A stretch of 55,358 nucleotides of DNA from Gryganskiella cystojenkinii (Eukaryota; Mortierellomycota; Mortierellomycetes; Mortierellales; Mortierellaceae), in assembly GCA_015852425.1 (NCBI GenBank), contig JAAAIG010000130.1, positions 1 through 55,358 of the forward strand, read 5' to 3'. Each line of letters opens with the position of its first letter. Within the stretch, counting starts at the first letter, position 1. Both the position numbers and the translations under genes were made by a program. The notes below the pieces were generated by a model. That model saw nothing but the letters and a program-made list of their open reading frames with translations, was not told the origin of the DNA and ran no database searches. Below are positions 11,332-24,225 of this stretch, one piece after another.

Positions 11332-13513
11332 GAGCGTTCTCTCTTATTCAATAGCAATCCTACGACCCCCTGGCCATCAAGGTTCAAAGACTTTTCTGCA
11401 TGGTAATGTTTCTGTGTGCCTGTCCTGTGCCTGAACAAAACGCGTTTCTCGCGTTGGGCTGACTGAGACACTGGACAGATGGACAATCCCCCATCCCCTC
11501 CCCCACCCAAAAAAAATCACCATCGAGAAAAAGTGCGGTGTTGGAAAAAAAAAGAGCGAGGTTTCCTTCTTCTGTACGTCCATCTCTCACACCAACACCC
11601 AGTGTCGAAATAATTTCATCTCACTCTTTTTTGAGAGAGAACAGTGCACAAGAAAAAAAATACACAAAAGAAAAAAATCAACCACAGGGTCTAGCCCTCA
11701 CTCGTTCAAATATGCCGCAGAAAAAAGAATCCCTTTGGTTGCACAGACACAACCAAGAGAGTCATCAAGATAGGCCGCAGCGGCAACTCCCGAAACAAGT
11801 GGCAAATTTGAAAAGGAAAAAAAAAGTGGCAAACTTGAAGTTCTCTAATCTCCGGAGAAAAGAAAGACGGGAACCACCTTGGTCGTTCCCGAGATCATGA
11901 AAGGAAATAAAAGAAGGACGCAATTAGGGCACGCCGGTAGTATCCACCCCTCCCTCCCAAAAATCTTTGGGTCAGCACTGTTGTGGCAAGAGAACAAATA
12001 AAGGCAAAACCGGCAATGTTAAAATATCGTGGCCGAAGAAGGTAGTAATGGTCCTGCGGATCCTGAGCCACGAAGTGCAGACAAAACAATCATGCAAAGA
12101 TCTATATTAGCAGGGTGGAACCGCCAACCCCTCGAACAGACCTTTCCATGGAAATTAATGTTTTCTCCGGTGACAAAAAACAGGCCCTGCCCGAACAGGG
12201 AAAAGAAAGAACCTGGATTGTCTTCCAAGATTAGAACAATTTTTCTTCGAATGGCTGGGTTTGCACACGCTAAAAAGCAATTGGCCTTCAGTCCAGCTCA
12301 GCCCACTAGCAGTTTCCATTTTCACCTTCCATCTTAACGTTCTGGAAGGAGGCGTCGAGTGGCGATACTCCAAAAATACCAAAAGGCACCCAACAAGAAC
12401 ATCATCAACAAATCTAAACCTGCCGGAAGAGGTTTATTTTTGAGTTTGTCAACAACAAAGACAACAAACGAAGGAGACCCCCTGCATGAATATGGAAGAG
12501 GGGGGACTCATTCACTCGCTCGCCCACTTCTTTTCCTTTTTGCGCTATGTGCAGTGTGGTTGTACGACGTTGGAAAACTATTTTTACCCCTCTCCTATGT
12601 CCCTGTGCGACAGTAGCACTCTTTGTCCCTTTCTTTTCCTTTCTCTCGTTCCGGTGTTTCTCACCAGCAGAGAGCGCAAAAATAGTTCCGTGTTATTTTT
12701 ACCTTTCATTCCTGGAAGAGGAGGAAACAAAACCGTCCAACAATGCAGTCGACAATGATCACGCTGGTTGTATGGGCACTGCCACATAACGGACAGCTTC
12801 TCGTGCCAGAACCCGAGTTTGGGCATCTTCTTGTTACTTTCCGAGCGCACGGAAGTTTTTTTCTTACTTTTTTACTTCGAAGGTTCCTGTCGTTCCTTTC
12901 GTTCTCTGTTTCCCACGAATTTATAGACCCATGCTCTTCATTTGTAAGGTGGGCATTTTGTGTTTGTCTTGCGAAACGAGGGACAAGGTCCAAGGGCCAA
13001 ATACTCGTGCACACTTTCGTTGGCAGTGCCACATGAGGGAAACTGCAAACACCCCATTTTCTCCCTCTCTTTTTGGGCCACGCGGTTGTAACCATGCCGA
13101 TCTCACTTTGTGTTCTCGATTTACAGATTTACAGTAGACTAGCATGCAATTGGGCATTTGCTCAAAAAGAAGAGTAGATGGATAAGAGTATACCATTATT
13201 CGGTACAAGTTCGGATAGCGGATGACGCTCGCTTGTCTCAAGCAAGAACCCTTCTGAGTAAAAGAAGGATTGTTCGATGTTCTCGACTGCGCATGGCAGG
13301 TAGAACTTTCCCTAAGCTTAGCGCGCATAACACGATACACCTTATGCGCGGTGGGGCGATCGTCGTCTGGTCCTCACGGCAAGCTAGTCTACTGGGCATG
13401 TCATTCTTTGTGGTTTTTTTTCCAATGAGAGGTTAAGAATACTTCGCCCGCCTCCAGGGGTCTATTATTCTCTCTCGAGAACGTGAAAAAAGGACTCAAA
13501 TAATAAAAAATGT

Positions 13514-13529
13514 ACGCTCCGCGGAGCGT
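13514..13529. repeat. Perfect 16-bp palindrome
   Basis: ACGCTCCGCGGAGCGT is its own reverse complement over all 16 bases. It stands out as a GC-rich site in AT-rich, gene-free DNA about 220 bp past the phosphatase stop codon. It could be a dimer-binding site, a small hairpin or chance. Confidence 0.8.
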
Positions 13530-13737
13530 CTACTCTGGCCCAGGTGTGCGCCCCTGATTCTCTTATAGGTAAAGAGTTAGGGGGAGGGGGGGTTCATTCG
13601 TCGAACATAGTTGATCGAGGGCTCAGCTGCAGCATTGCGCGAACTAAAAGAGGATATATTTTCTTCTACTTTTTTTTGTTTTTCTCTAGGGCTGCTGGCC
13701 TTGAAACAGTAAGTGGACTGGAATCTATTCTCTTTTT

Positions 13738-15061
13738 CTACTCGCAAAGGTCCCTGACTGCTTCGTAACAGAACTTGTATTGGACACCGGTTTGAACCAT
13801 CAACATGCGCTCCTTGCGGAAAGAATCCAGGGATTCAAAGAGGATGTCCCGCTCACTCTCCCAGTCATAGACATTTTCACCAGCAACAACATCCGCTTCA
13901 GTAGTCTCCTTCCGGAAAGCCGAGGTCAGGTACGGGAACCGAATAGACTCCAAGACCGAGAGCGCGGTGTCGATGACACAAAATGTTCCAGTTCTCCCAC
14001 AACCAGCACTGCAATGGACCACGGTCGGGCCAGACTGCTCCTCATCCAATTGTTGTTCTTTTTTCCAGGCACGGATCCTGAGCAGTATTTCTTGGATTTC
14101 TCGTGTCTGTGTTGGCACACCATGATCGGGCCAACCCTGGTAATGGACCAAGAGCATTTGTCGTCTCTTGGGTTGTTGATCTCTCGACTGCCAGAGCTCG
14201 AAATGTCTGTACGCGACGAGGTCCTGGCTATCGACGGGATCAAGGTTCCTGACGAAGAGTCCATTGTCGAATTCGTCCGTTTGTCCAGCCATGGGCCAAT
14301 ACCGCTCAGCTTTTTGGGCACGACGAGTTCGGTCACTACTCACGGCTGTGAGACACACAATGACGTGAACGTTTTGTTCCTGAACCATTCTCCAGAATCG
14401 GGATTGCGTATGGGGTAAGGGCGCCTGGGTGGCAATATACCCTTGCCAATGAGGCGGGAGACTGGACCGAAGACTCTGAGGAGCTGTAATCCTGTTGGCG
14501 TTGATGAAGGATTGGGGTCCACCCTGGATACCACCAATGGGAACCAAGGAATGCTTGTATGGAAGAATGTCGCCATCTAAAAGGGAGATGAAGTTAAGAT
14601 AAGAGAAACATTAGATATTCGCCATGTCCATAAGTGCTTTTTTGTGGTCAGCCAACATTTTGGATAGACCGCAGGTTCTCCGCTTGGCCGCTTGGCACAC
14701 CGTATATGAAGGTATAAGTCCATGCATCCATGCATCTATGCAAAAGAGACTCTGGGTTTATGCAGGGGGCACAAGTGAAGGACGGTTCCTCCAGTTTTAA
14801 AATTACAAATTGCCGATATCAGCTTAATTGATGAGAGGAAAAAAAAAGCTTACATCGATTCAGATCCCGAGTGGAAGACTCGGTACCGTGGAGGAGGTAG
14901 AAGGGCGAGTCGGGGCGAAGGGCGTCTTGCTGAGCACGCTGTCTCTCGAGTTGGTTCAGGTGCGCAAACAGCTGTAGCTGATAGTCTGGTCGTGAAGAAT
15001 TGGATTCTGGGCGGAGGAAGCGGGGCAACCGGCTGGCGTTGATGCTGTTGATCCGACTCAT
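13738..15061 (-). CDS. Classical protein tyrosine phosphatase
   Basis: Dephosphorylates phosphotyrosine, in fungi chiefly on MAP kinases. Two exons: 15061-14854 and 14576-13738, totalling 1047 nt and 348 residues; the junction rebuilds NRYGDILPYKHSLV, the phosphotyrosine-recognition loop. Other hallmarks are FINANRI, GYIATQAPLPHT, the WPD loop WPDHGVP (Asp220) and the P-loop HCSAGCGRTG with nucleophile Cys258 and Arg264. The domain occupies most of the protein after a short basic N-terminus of about 60 residues, with no membrane segment. An in-frame ATG 15 codons upstream (15106) is an alternative start; I chose 15061 arbitrarily as the one nearer the domain. The gene is divergent from CCH1. 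Which yeast PTP (PTP1, PTP2/3) it matches cannot be settled here. Confidence 0.88.
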
Positions 15062-15715
15062 TGTGGTTTTTTTTTTGCGTTTGAGTTTCTCGGCGTAATG
15101 GCTCAAGGAAGGAATGATTAATTTTGAATGTCAAACAATGTGCCAACGAGGGTATTAATGTGGACAAAATATACTGTGTGTTGGGCAGGGAAGATTAGTG
15201 TGTGAGAGAGAGAGCGAGAGAAAGACGGACGGGGATCAATTGAAAGGAGAGAAAGAGAAAGAGCAGCGAGATAGTGTTTCAAGGTCAGTGTGGTGAACTA
15301 GACCATGGGCGAGAGAGAAAGAGGAAGAGATGGACAGAAAAGGGAATGTGGACAGCGAATTGCGTCCAATGGTAATCATTTGCTCATTCCTCGTCCTAAA
15401 CAAGCAGACAGCGATTTGCTCTCGCCCACTTGCGGACAGACCTTGGACATCATTAATCGGCTTATCTTGCACCCCTCTGTTTGTTTGATGCATCCCCGCC
15501 CCCTTTTATTTGTTTTTTCTCAGACAAAAAAAAAAAGAAAAGATCCAGCCCGGTTGCATCTTGTCTCTGTGTTTTCCCACTTCCCTCCATCGCTTTCTCT
15601 CGTTCTTGCATCATTCCCACACCGCCCTCTCACGAGATTCCAACTTAAAAAAGGAACCAAGGCAAGTTGACGGTCGCACAAGGAGAACAACACGCCGCCC
15701 GATCAGATTGATCAG
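15062..15715. other. Divergent promoter region between phosphatase and CCH1
   Basis: A 654-bp region between the starts of two divergent genes. It holds a GA-rich run (about 15200-15330) and CT-rich DNA on the CCH1 side. No gene is supported. Confidence 0.65.
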
Positions 15716-18700
15716 ATGGACACTTCAACAACAGGTTCAACAACAAGCAGACCTCCTGGTACGACGGTACCGACACCGCCAGAGGTCGTGGTCGTTGCAC
15801 CGGGGCATGGTGCCCCAGACGAAGTTGAAGCTGATAAGGATGGAGAAACATCATCAACGGGTAAAGTTTATGAAAGATAGAGAAGAAGGGGCGGAAACCA
15901 AAATAGACATATTGTACTTGTGCGCCTTCTTCAAAGAGGGAATAACAAGAGAAGAGGGCTGTGTCCTTGCACCTGCTCCAACCAGTCATCGCTCTTCTCT
16001 GAGGAAAAAAAAATAAGCAACAGGGGACACAGGGGTGGCAATGCTGAAGAAAAGAGATCCCTCCTGTCCACTTTTCCGTCTTTATTCTTCACCTTCACCC
16101 ATCACCTTCTCCTCCCCTCCCCTCTCTTTCTCCATCTTCTCTTTGCATCCACTTTCTCATTTGCAGTTCTCCTTCATATTTCCCGTCTCTGTTGGCCACA
16201 TTCCAGTCCTCCTCCGCTCTCCCCTCTTCCCTAGCCAAGCCTCGTTTTCTTGTACTCAATCTCTCATTCATATATACCCACATGGTTCTAGGTGGACGAA
16301 AGTACGAGTCATTGCGGCGCTCAGACCAAGAAGACGACAACGACAACACCACAAATGACCGACAATCCTCTCTCTCCCCCATCGTCGATGGTCGAGGCGC
16401 CGCATGGGCAAGTCTCTCCAGGACGGAATCAGATCAGTCGACGTCCTATGACTTTGAGCTAAGCCCAATCAACGATCGCACAGGGCTGACAACAGACCAC
16501 AACTCACAGGAGGACCTCCTCCCATCCCGTGGCTCGTTTCTACAGCCACCCTCAACGCCAACAACGAGGCGTAACCGAGGCTTTCATCACAACAACCCCT
16601 CAATGGCCAGCGGACAGTCCTCGGCAAAATCAACACGCTCGTCCGGTCTCGGCAGCTCAAGGTTATCGACCGTCAAGGACGCACTCGGTCGAGCATCGAC
16701 CAGAGTCATGAATCTTTCTGGATCATCCTCACGGAGTCAAATACCCCCAGTACCGTCCGTCGCAGATGCAAACTCCATCTATTCCAAAGCTGTAACCGAC
16801 GACGACGAGGAAGCGGAAGCCGCTGTCAGAGTAAATCAGGATAGTGATGACGAGGACAACGACCGTCGGGACCAGCCACCGCCACAAGATGGATCATCTA
16901 CAACGATTATCACTGCGCCTGGTGTCCAGCCCGTTACTGTCCCCGTTGTCCTTCAATCAATGTATCCTCCTCTGGAAGGATATTCTCTTTTTATCTTTGG
17001 GCCCGAGAATCCTCTTCGCTTGCGGTTAAATAAGCTATTGAACCAAACGTGAGTTTAACCGTTTCCCACAGTGTCTTTTTTGGTCTGATTGATAATCACC
17101 ACAAACTAACCCAATTGCGTATATGATCAACGATCATCTAGGTGGGTCGAGCTGTCATTACTTATCCTACTGGTGGTCAACCTCGTCTTTCTCGTCGTCA
17201 TGGTATCATCCCCAAAAGGGAGCGACACTATCTGGGGCGCGCATTGGACCGACTATGGGCTACTGGTAGTCTTTGTACTTTACACGTAAGGATCTGACAG
17301 TTTTCGTAGGGGGCATAATAACGTTCAATTCCAACAGCAATTGACTCACGAATATCCTGTCATTTTTTCATGCAGTCTAGAACTCGGATCAAGAATCATA
17401 GTCAATGGATTGATTTTTTACCCAAAGGATGGCGAGAAAATTCGCAAGTATTTCGGAAAGAAGCAAAGGACAGACAACTTGCACGATACCAACCCCACCC
17501 TCCTCAGGAAATATCCCAATGCGATCAGGCGACAGACAATGCTGGCGCCCTCCGCAACCTTCAAGCCAGCGGAGCATATAACACCATCTTCCACTATTAG
17601 ACCTTCAGAGCTGGCGCACGGTCAGGCAGTGGCGCAGGCACAAGCAGCTCCACTATACAGCAACCCGGGCGGAAGAGCCACCACCATCATTGATTTCGCT
17701 GTCGGGCGCCAAACGACTGTCACACAGTTTATCCCAACATACATGGACCCGTTGATCGCCTATAGGCCTCAGTTCATTGCCGCCACAGGAGCCCAGATTC
17801 CGTTCCTACGACACACATTCAACCGCATTGATTTCATTGCCGTATTATGCTACTGGATCGATTTCTGTCTCATGATGGCAGGCGTCCAACACATTTATTT
17901 TTTCAAGACCGTGGCGGCCATGCGAACCTTAAGGCTTTTGAACATCACTGCGGGATCAGCAACTATTCTGCACTCGCTCAAAAAGAGTGCGCCTCTTCTT
18001 GTTAATATCGCGCTGTTCATCGCCTTCTTTTTCATCATCTTCAGGTACGAGCTTTTTGTCTGGTCGTCTTTTGGTTATGAGCGAGATCTTGGGGGATTAT
18101 CATTAACAAGTCGAATGATCTGTCTATGTTTTACCTTAGTATCATTGGCGTTCAAGCATTCAAGGGATCACTTTCTCGTCGCTGTGTGAACTCTTCGAAT
18201 GAAACAGAAGTTTTGGACAAGCAGTTCTGCGGAGGACATTACAACCTGACGGATCCGACAGAGGTCACGTCCTATATTCAAAAGGACAACCTGGAGAGTC
18301 CCACAAGTCCCAAGGGACTGATTTGTTCTCATGGATACATCTGCAAGGTAAGAGGGAGGACGGGAGATGCAGAACTGTAGGCGGCCTCAGCTATCAACAT
18401 CTATTGGGTCCGTTAGCTGCTGACAGAATATGTGATTACCTACATAGGATATTGGAGTGAATCCGCACGGCGCGATTTCTTACGATGTGATCTATGCCGC
18501 CATGGTCCCCGTTTATGTTCTCATGACTGGACAGACCTGGACGGATCTTATGTACAAGATCATGGATGCCGAATACAGTTGGTCCTCGATCTATTTCGTG
18601 CTCGTGGTCTTGGTCATGAACTTTTGGATCCTGAACCTGTTTATCGCTGTCATCAATGAGATGTTTGCCAAGATTAGAGATGATTCTGCACAAAAGTCTG

Positions 18701-21700
18701 CTTTTACCTCGGACAACAATGAAAGGTATCGCATATACTTTGGTTCCAAAAAAAAATACTAGGAGAGAGAACGCTTATTAACCTCCTTCCAATGTGCGTG
18801 TGTGTTTTTTTTGGTCAAATATAGCAACAAGAACAACATTTTGACGGACAGTATCAACAACTTTACGTATAATGGAAACAGCATATTCAGCAGAAGAAAG
18901 GCTTGGGTCGAGAGTCTGGAGTTTGTCTGGGTACTTGCCATTGTCGCAGATCTTGTGTTTCAGTGCCTACCCAGACATAATTCTCCGCCGGCCAGAGTGG
19001 CTCTTTTCAGTATGAACCCCCAAATTTCAATTTAATGCACTCTGGAAAGACATACTAAGGTGGTAGAAAGAGATTCTAACTTTATTACTGCGACCTTTAA
19101 TACTAGATCGCGCCGAACTTTGGTTTACAATTGCGTTTGCTGTCGATATCGTTATTCGAATTTTGGTTTGCTTACCTAAACCGGGTGACTTCTTTGACAG
19201 CAAGAAGAACCTTGTGGATTTCATCCTGGCTGTGGTCACGTTGGTGATCCAGATCCCGACGATCCACCGTAGCCACGTCTATGTTTACCTGACGGTCTTT
19301 CAGGTTGTGAGAATATACCGTCCGATCATCTATGTTGAGCGTCTACGATCCCTTATTGTAAGCGCCACTCGATTAGAAGATGATCACTGAACTGACTGAT
19401 CATTTCTTGTTTTTACTTCCTCTTCTTTCATGAACTAACATCGCATCGTTTTAATTTCTAATAGCAACGCGTGGTCGGTAGCTGGATCGGTCTTCTCAAC
19501 TTGGTTTTCTTCATTGCCATGTTCCTCGTGGTCGTGTCCGTGATGGCCGGTATCCTATTCCGTGAGATTGTCGATCCTGGTTCGTCCAGTATGAACTTTT
19601 CAGACTTTTACGTCAGTTATCTCGCCATGTACCAGGTAAATATACGGCGATCTCTGGGGTTTCCTTACAATTCAACTCTTTTGAACAAGCCAGTATCTTA
19701 ACCCCCAAACAATCAAATTTTCTTCTATTGATAGCTCTTCTCTGGTGAGAACTGGACTGACATTCTTTACAATGTGATCTCGGCCGAAATTCCTTGGGGT
19801 CAAGTGGTCATTGCCACCGTTTTTATCATTGCGTTCTACAGTTTTGCCAACTGTAAGTAAATTCAGGATTCTCAATTTTTTATTTTCTGGTTAAGACTGT
19901 TGGTATTTCAGAAAGCTTACTAGACGTTTTGTTTTAAACTTTCGACCCCCTCCCTCCGCATAATAGTCGTCTTGGTGAACATGCTCATCGCCATCATCAT
20001 GGAGAACTTTGAGGGAGGCGCCGAGGGAGCCAAGCATACCCAACAGATTCTGGATTTCGCTGCGAAATCAGGCTATACCAAAGCAGAAGAGAGAAAATAT
20101 GTTCTCTACCTGACTAAATACCTCAAGCCCTATCCAAAGTCGATTGGTGTCGATATCGTTCAGACCGGATGGATCCACAAGATGCGCAAGGGGCTCGCTC
20201 GTGAGTTCTTGCTCGGTGATAAGGAGCTGTTTCATGGCAAGGACCAAGATCCGCTCTTGAAAACGGATTCAAAGGCAGCCGAATATCAACAACAGCAAAA
20301 GCAAAAAGAACTGGAACAACAACGGCAGTCTCAAGAACAGAAGCATCATCGACGCGAATCCAGTCTGCTGACAGAGTTCGGTATCGCCCCCAAGTACGGA
20401 CCCGCGAATCAAGGCGAAATTGACGAGAATGAGCATTTCAGGAGACTTTACTCTGCTCAGGTCCCGGCTCGAGAAAGTTTTGATATTTCCAGGGTCAGGG
20501 AGGAACCATTCTTCTCTCCCGAAGCCTTCAAGCATCGATCGTTGTTCGTCTTTGGTCCTACAAACAAGTTCCGACGTATGCTTCAACGGATGGTGACTCC
20601 AGGCCGAGGTTTTCGTTATGAGGGCGAGAAAGAGAACGTACTGCTGAGCCGTCCCTTCAATCTATTCATCACCCTGGCTATTTTGGCCTGCGTGATCGTC
20701 GCCGCCATCACGACACCGGTTTGGAGACTGCACCAGTATATGATGCCCGAAGACGAACAGTCGGTCGTGGTCAGGATCTCCGATTATGTATTCCCGGCCG
20801 TCTTTACGATCGAGTTCTTCATCCGGGTGATTGCCGATGGATTCCTCTTTACACCTGATGCCTATCTGAGGACACTGTGGAATCAGATTGATTTCTTTGT
20901 GCTTCTTACGCTTTATGCCCCATTGGTTGCCAATCTCACCAGTTCACAGGGAACGTCTCGGTTCTTCCGCTCACTCAAAGCCCTCAGGGCGCTCCGTCTG
21001 ATCAACCAGTCTGCGTACATCAAGGGAACCTTCCACGCTGTCTTGGTCGCCGGGTTCCCTCAGCTCTTTGACGCGACTATGCTTTGCATGGCCTTGATCA
21101 CACCTTTTGCGATCTATGGTATGCGATTGTTTTCGGGTCTGTTCTTTAGCTGCAATGATTCGAACCCCAACATTCTTACGATCGATGACTGCACAGGCAC
21201 CTTTACGAGCAGCGACACCAACATTCTGATGCCACGCGTCTGGGCGAATCCTCATGTGTACAGTTTCGACAACTTTGGTGCCTCTTTTCTGATTCTTTTC
21301 GAGATTGTCTCTCAGGAGGGTTGGACGGGTGTCATGGACACCGCTCGAAACGCCGTCGCGTTGGGTCAACAACCGCATCAGGATGCCTCTCGGTACAACG
21401 CCATCTTCTTTGTCCTGTTCAACCTGGCCGGTGGCTACTTTGTCTCTGCTTTGTTTGTCGCAATTGTTATTGAGAACTACACCAAACGGACAGGAACGGC
21501 TTTCATGACTGCGAACCAGCGTCGATGGATGGATTTGAAAAAGCTGCTGGGTGGGATCAAGATGAGCAAAGCTCGATCCAAGGCACCGTCGAACCCAATC
21601 CGCAGGACGTTCTTCAAGATTGCTGCGCCCAAGAAGGGTTGGTTTACCCGTTTGTTGACCGTCGTCACGCTCTTGGATGGAATCGTGCTGGCAACCGAAC

Positions 21701-24225
21701 ATGTCAACTCGGGCAATTGGGAGGGGGTCAAGAACTGGGTGTTCTTGGCGTTGTTGTCGGTTTATATGCTTGAGATTGTGTTCAAGATTGGTGGCTTGGG
21801 TTGGACAGGGTTCAGGAAGAACCGATGGAATATCTACAACAGCACGGTGTCGGTCCTTGCGTTTGTAATCACAGTCTTCCGACTCTGTGGAACTGGATGG
21901 CAACCGCTGGTGCAGACCCAAAAGTTATTGTTGACGGCAATTCTCTTCCGACTCGTGCAGCAGAGTGACAGTTTGAACCAACTGTTCATGACCATGGCGT
22001 GAGTGACTTTGAGTTTTGTTTTTAACAAGCGGATGTGCGGATGAAATTCTAGAAGTTCAGTTATTGACCTCCTTTGTGTTACTCATCTGTAATTAGTGCG
22101 AGTATTGGTTCAATCTCGAGTCTGTTGGGAGTGTGGCTAGTCGTCTTTGCGGTATATGGCATCATGTTTGTCGAGATCTTTGGACTCACAAGCTATGGAC
22201 CCAACGGATCGGACCATGTCAATTTTAGAAACATTGGCAGCTCGTTGTTGATGATGGCCAGAATGTCCACAGGGTAAGATACTATATCTTCTCTGTCTTG
22301 AGCCTACTGAGCATGCAAGAACAGGTGCTAACAAAAACCGTATGTTATTTGTTCTTTTTGTCGACAAATAGAGAGGGATGGAACGACTTGATGCACGACT
22401 TTGCGGTGGAAAGACCCAACTGTGTGAACGAACCAGAGAACTACCTGTTCTCGGACTGTGGATCGACCGCTTGGTCCTACACGCTGTTTATCACGTTCAA
22501 CATCATTTCGATGTACATTTTCACAAACATGTTCATTGTTGTGGTGATGCACAATTTCTCTTATGTCTACCAGATCGCCCCTGGGTTCTCTTTGATTACT
22601 CGAGAAGAGATCCGTCGGTACAAGCGTCATTGGGCCGAGGTCGATTATGAAAACACGGGTTATATCCAACAAGAAGACCTTGCCAAGTTCTTGATGGTTA
22701 GTACATATTCGCTGGGGCGAGCAGAGTTGATGATTGCTTTGATAGAATACCTGCGTAATCCGCTAGCTAACCATGGGATCATCTTGCTGTTTTTAATTAG
22801 AAACTGAGAGGAATCTTTGACATGCGAATCTACAATGAGGAACATTCACTGGCAAAACTTCAATCCAAACTCGAGACTGCCAGACCCAACGCTGTCAAGT
22901 TGTCTGCCAAGGACCTCGACAACAACACGGCGACGGAGGTTGGCAACTCTACGAAAAAGATCCTAATGTTGAACGAGACCAGTCGTCGATCGACCCTGAA
23001 CAATAACTCAGAGGATCCGACCTCAAAGGACAACAACAACATCAATAACAACAACAAGTCTAGTGGCAGACGAGTGGAGACACGCCCCAATGTTTCGTAC
23101 AAGATTCATCAGGACTATAACCTGGCGGCGTTCAACTCTGCGATCGCAAACTTGGACCGGGACCAAGTCGCTCGTCGTCGCAAGATCTACAACTTTCTGT
23201 ACACGGAAGCCCTGATGTCGATGGAACCCATCCCTGGATCACAACGGAAAAAGAAGGGTCTACTTCATTGGCGAGCTCCAACATTTAGTCCTGCGACGAT
23301 CAGTCGCAAAAACACTGCCTTTGAGATGCAAGAACTCGGACCCTCTGGAGCAGAAGGCGCTCCCGAGTTTCAGATGGGTATTTCATTCCAAAAAATGTTG
23401 ATCATCATGGCGCATTACAAGTTGATCGAGGACGACCAGTGTCTTTCCATTGGGGATTTGCTCCGCCATCGCCAAAAGATGGATCGGATCCATGCCCGTG
23501 TAAACGCCATATATGTTCAGCAAATCTTGCTCAAGGCGATTTTGAGACAACGGTTCTTGAAGCATTACAGAGCCGTGCAACGGATCAGGGCGCTTGCGTC
23601 TGAAGGCAGTCAAGACGGGTCGGGAGGAAACGGAAGTGGCATCGGACGTGGATTGTCGCACTCTAGTCAGGGATCAGTTTCGACGGATCAAACAGCGTCG
23701 ATGCATAAAAGGCGTGTACGGATCAATACCGATGATTCTAGCGCTGGCGCCGGTGTGGGCTCGAGTACCTCTCCTCCTCTTCCGAGTGATAGGAGAAAGA
23801 GGAGCAGTGTGATGATCGTGGAGCCGGAGAAGACAGCCCTCGAGGAGGAGGAACCGATTGACCCTGAACAGGCTGGAGCGTTGATCAGCAGTTTGCGATC
23901 TGAATGGCGCTGTAAGTATTCTTATGACGCTTTATGAATTTAAATCAAAGCCTTTTTTTGGGTCCGTCTTCCTCTCTTATTAACTTTTTTTTTCATTTAA
24001 TTTTTTTCACTCTTAGCCTTCATCTCCAGCCACGATCTGTCTATAACTGGATCCGAGATGGTGAATCAATACCCGATGGAGGAACGAGGTACTCGGACAC
24101 TGGGAGAATTCGAGATTGCGGACTTGGGCACTGGCAGTGCAGGAACACTTGGTGGTCGTCAACAAGCAGGCACAAGTCCTCGTGATCCACGGAGCCCCGA
24201 GGTCCTTGGACTGGATTACCTCTAA
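15716..24225 (+). CDS. CCH1: Voltage-gated-type calcium channel alpha subunit CCH1
   Basis: Plasma-membrane high-affinity Ca2+ channel; in fungi it works with Mid1, which is not in this window. Fifteen exons: 15716-15860, 16292-17048, 17142-17285, 17376-18044, 18140-18347, 18448-18725, 18825-19009, 19107-19357, 19465-19635, 19735-19852, 19967-21998, 22097-22273, 22372-22696, 22801-23911 and 24017-24225. They sum to 6780 nt (2259 residues), in frame throughout. Four six-helix repeats are visible. Pore signatures are TGQTWTD (Gln670), SGENWTD (Glu941), SQEGWTG (Glu1426) and TGEGWND (Glu1713), a Q-E-E-E ring. S4 segments carry few basic residues, most sparsely in repeat IV. After IVS6 comes the EF-hand-like REEIRRYKRHW region typical of the family. 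The N-terminus (about 300 residues) is Ser-rich and acidic. The ATG at 15716 is the first in frame before an exon that splices cleanly. Confidence 0.95.

Larger units (their letters stand above)
10652..13737. other. 3 kb gene-free stretch upstream of zinc-finger gene
   Basis: No coding gene can be supported on either strand. The left part (10652-11500) is probably the long promoter/5' UTR of the zinc-finger gene, with a GT repeat at 10873-10890 and a T22 run at 11310-11331. The remainder holds only short, low-complexity open frames without domain signal, a near-direct repeat (11798-11812 and 11825-11839) and a perfect 16-bp palindrome at 13514-13529. Confidence 0.6.

Noticed and set aside
10809..11510. 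A 233-codon minus-strand open frame upstream of the zinc-finger gene
   Set aside because: Dominated by Phe/Leu/Lys runs from homopolymers, with no domain; read as promoter/5' UTR sequence.
20971..21921. A 316-codon minus-strand open frame
   Set aside because: Antisense to CCH1 repeat III with no family signal; CCH1 is well supported there.
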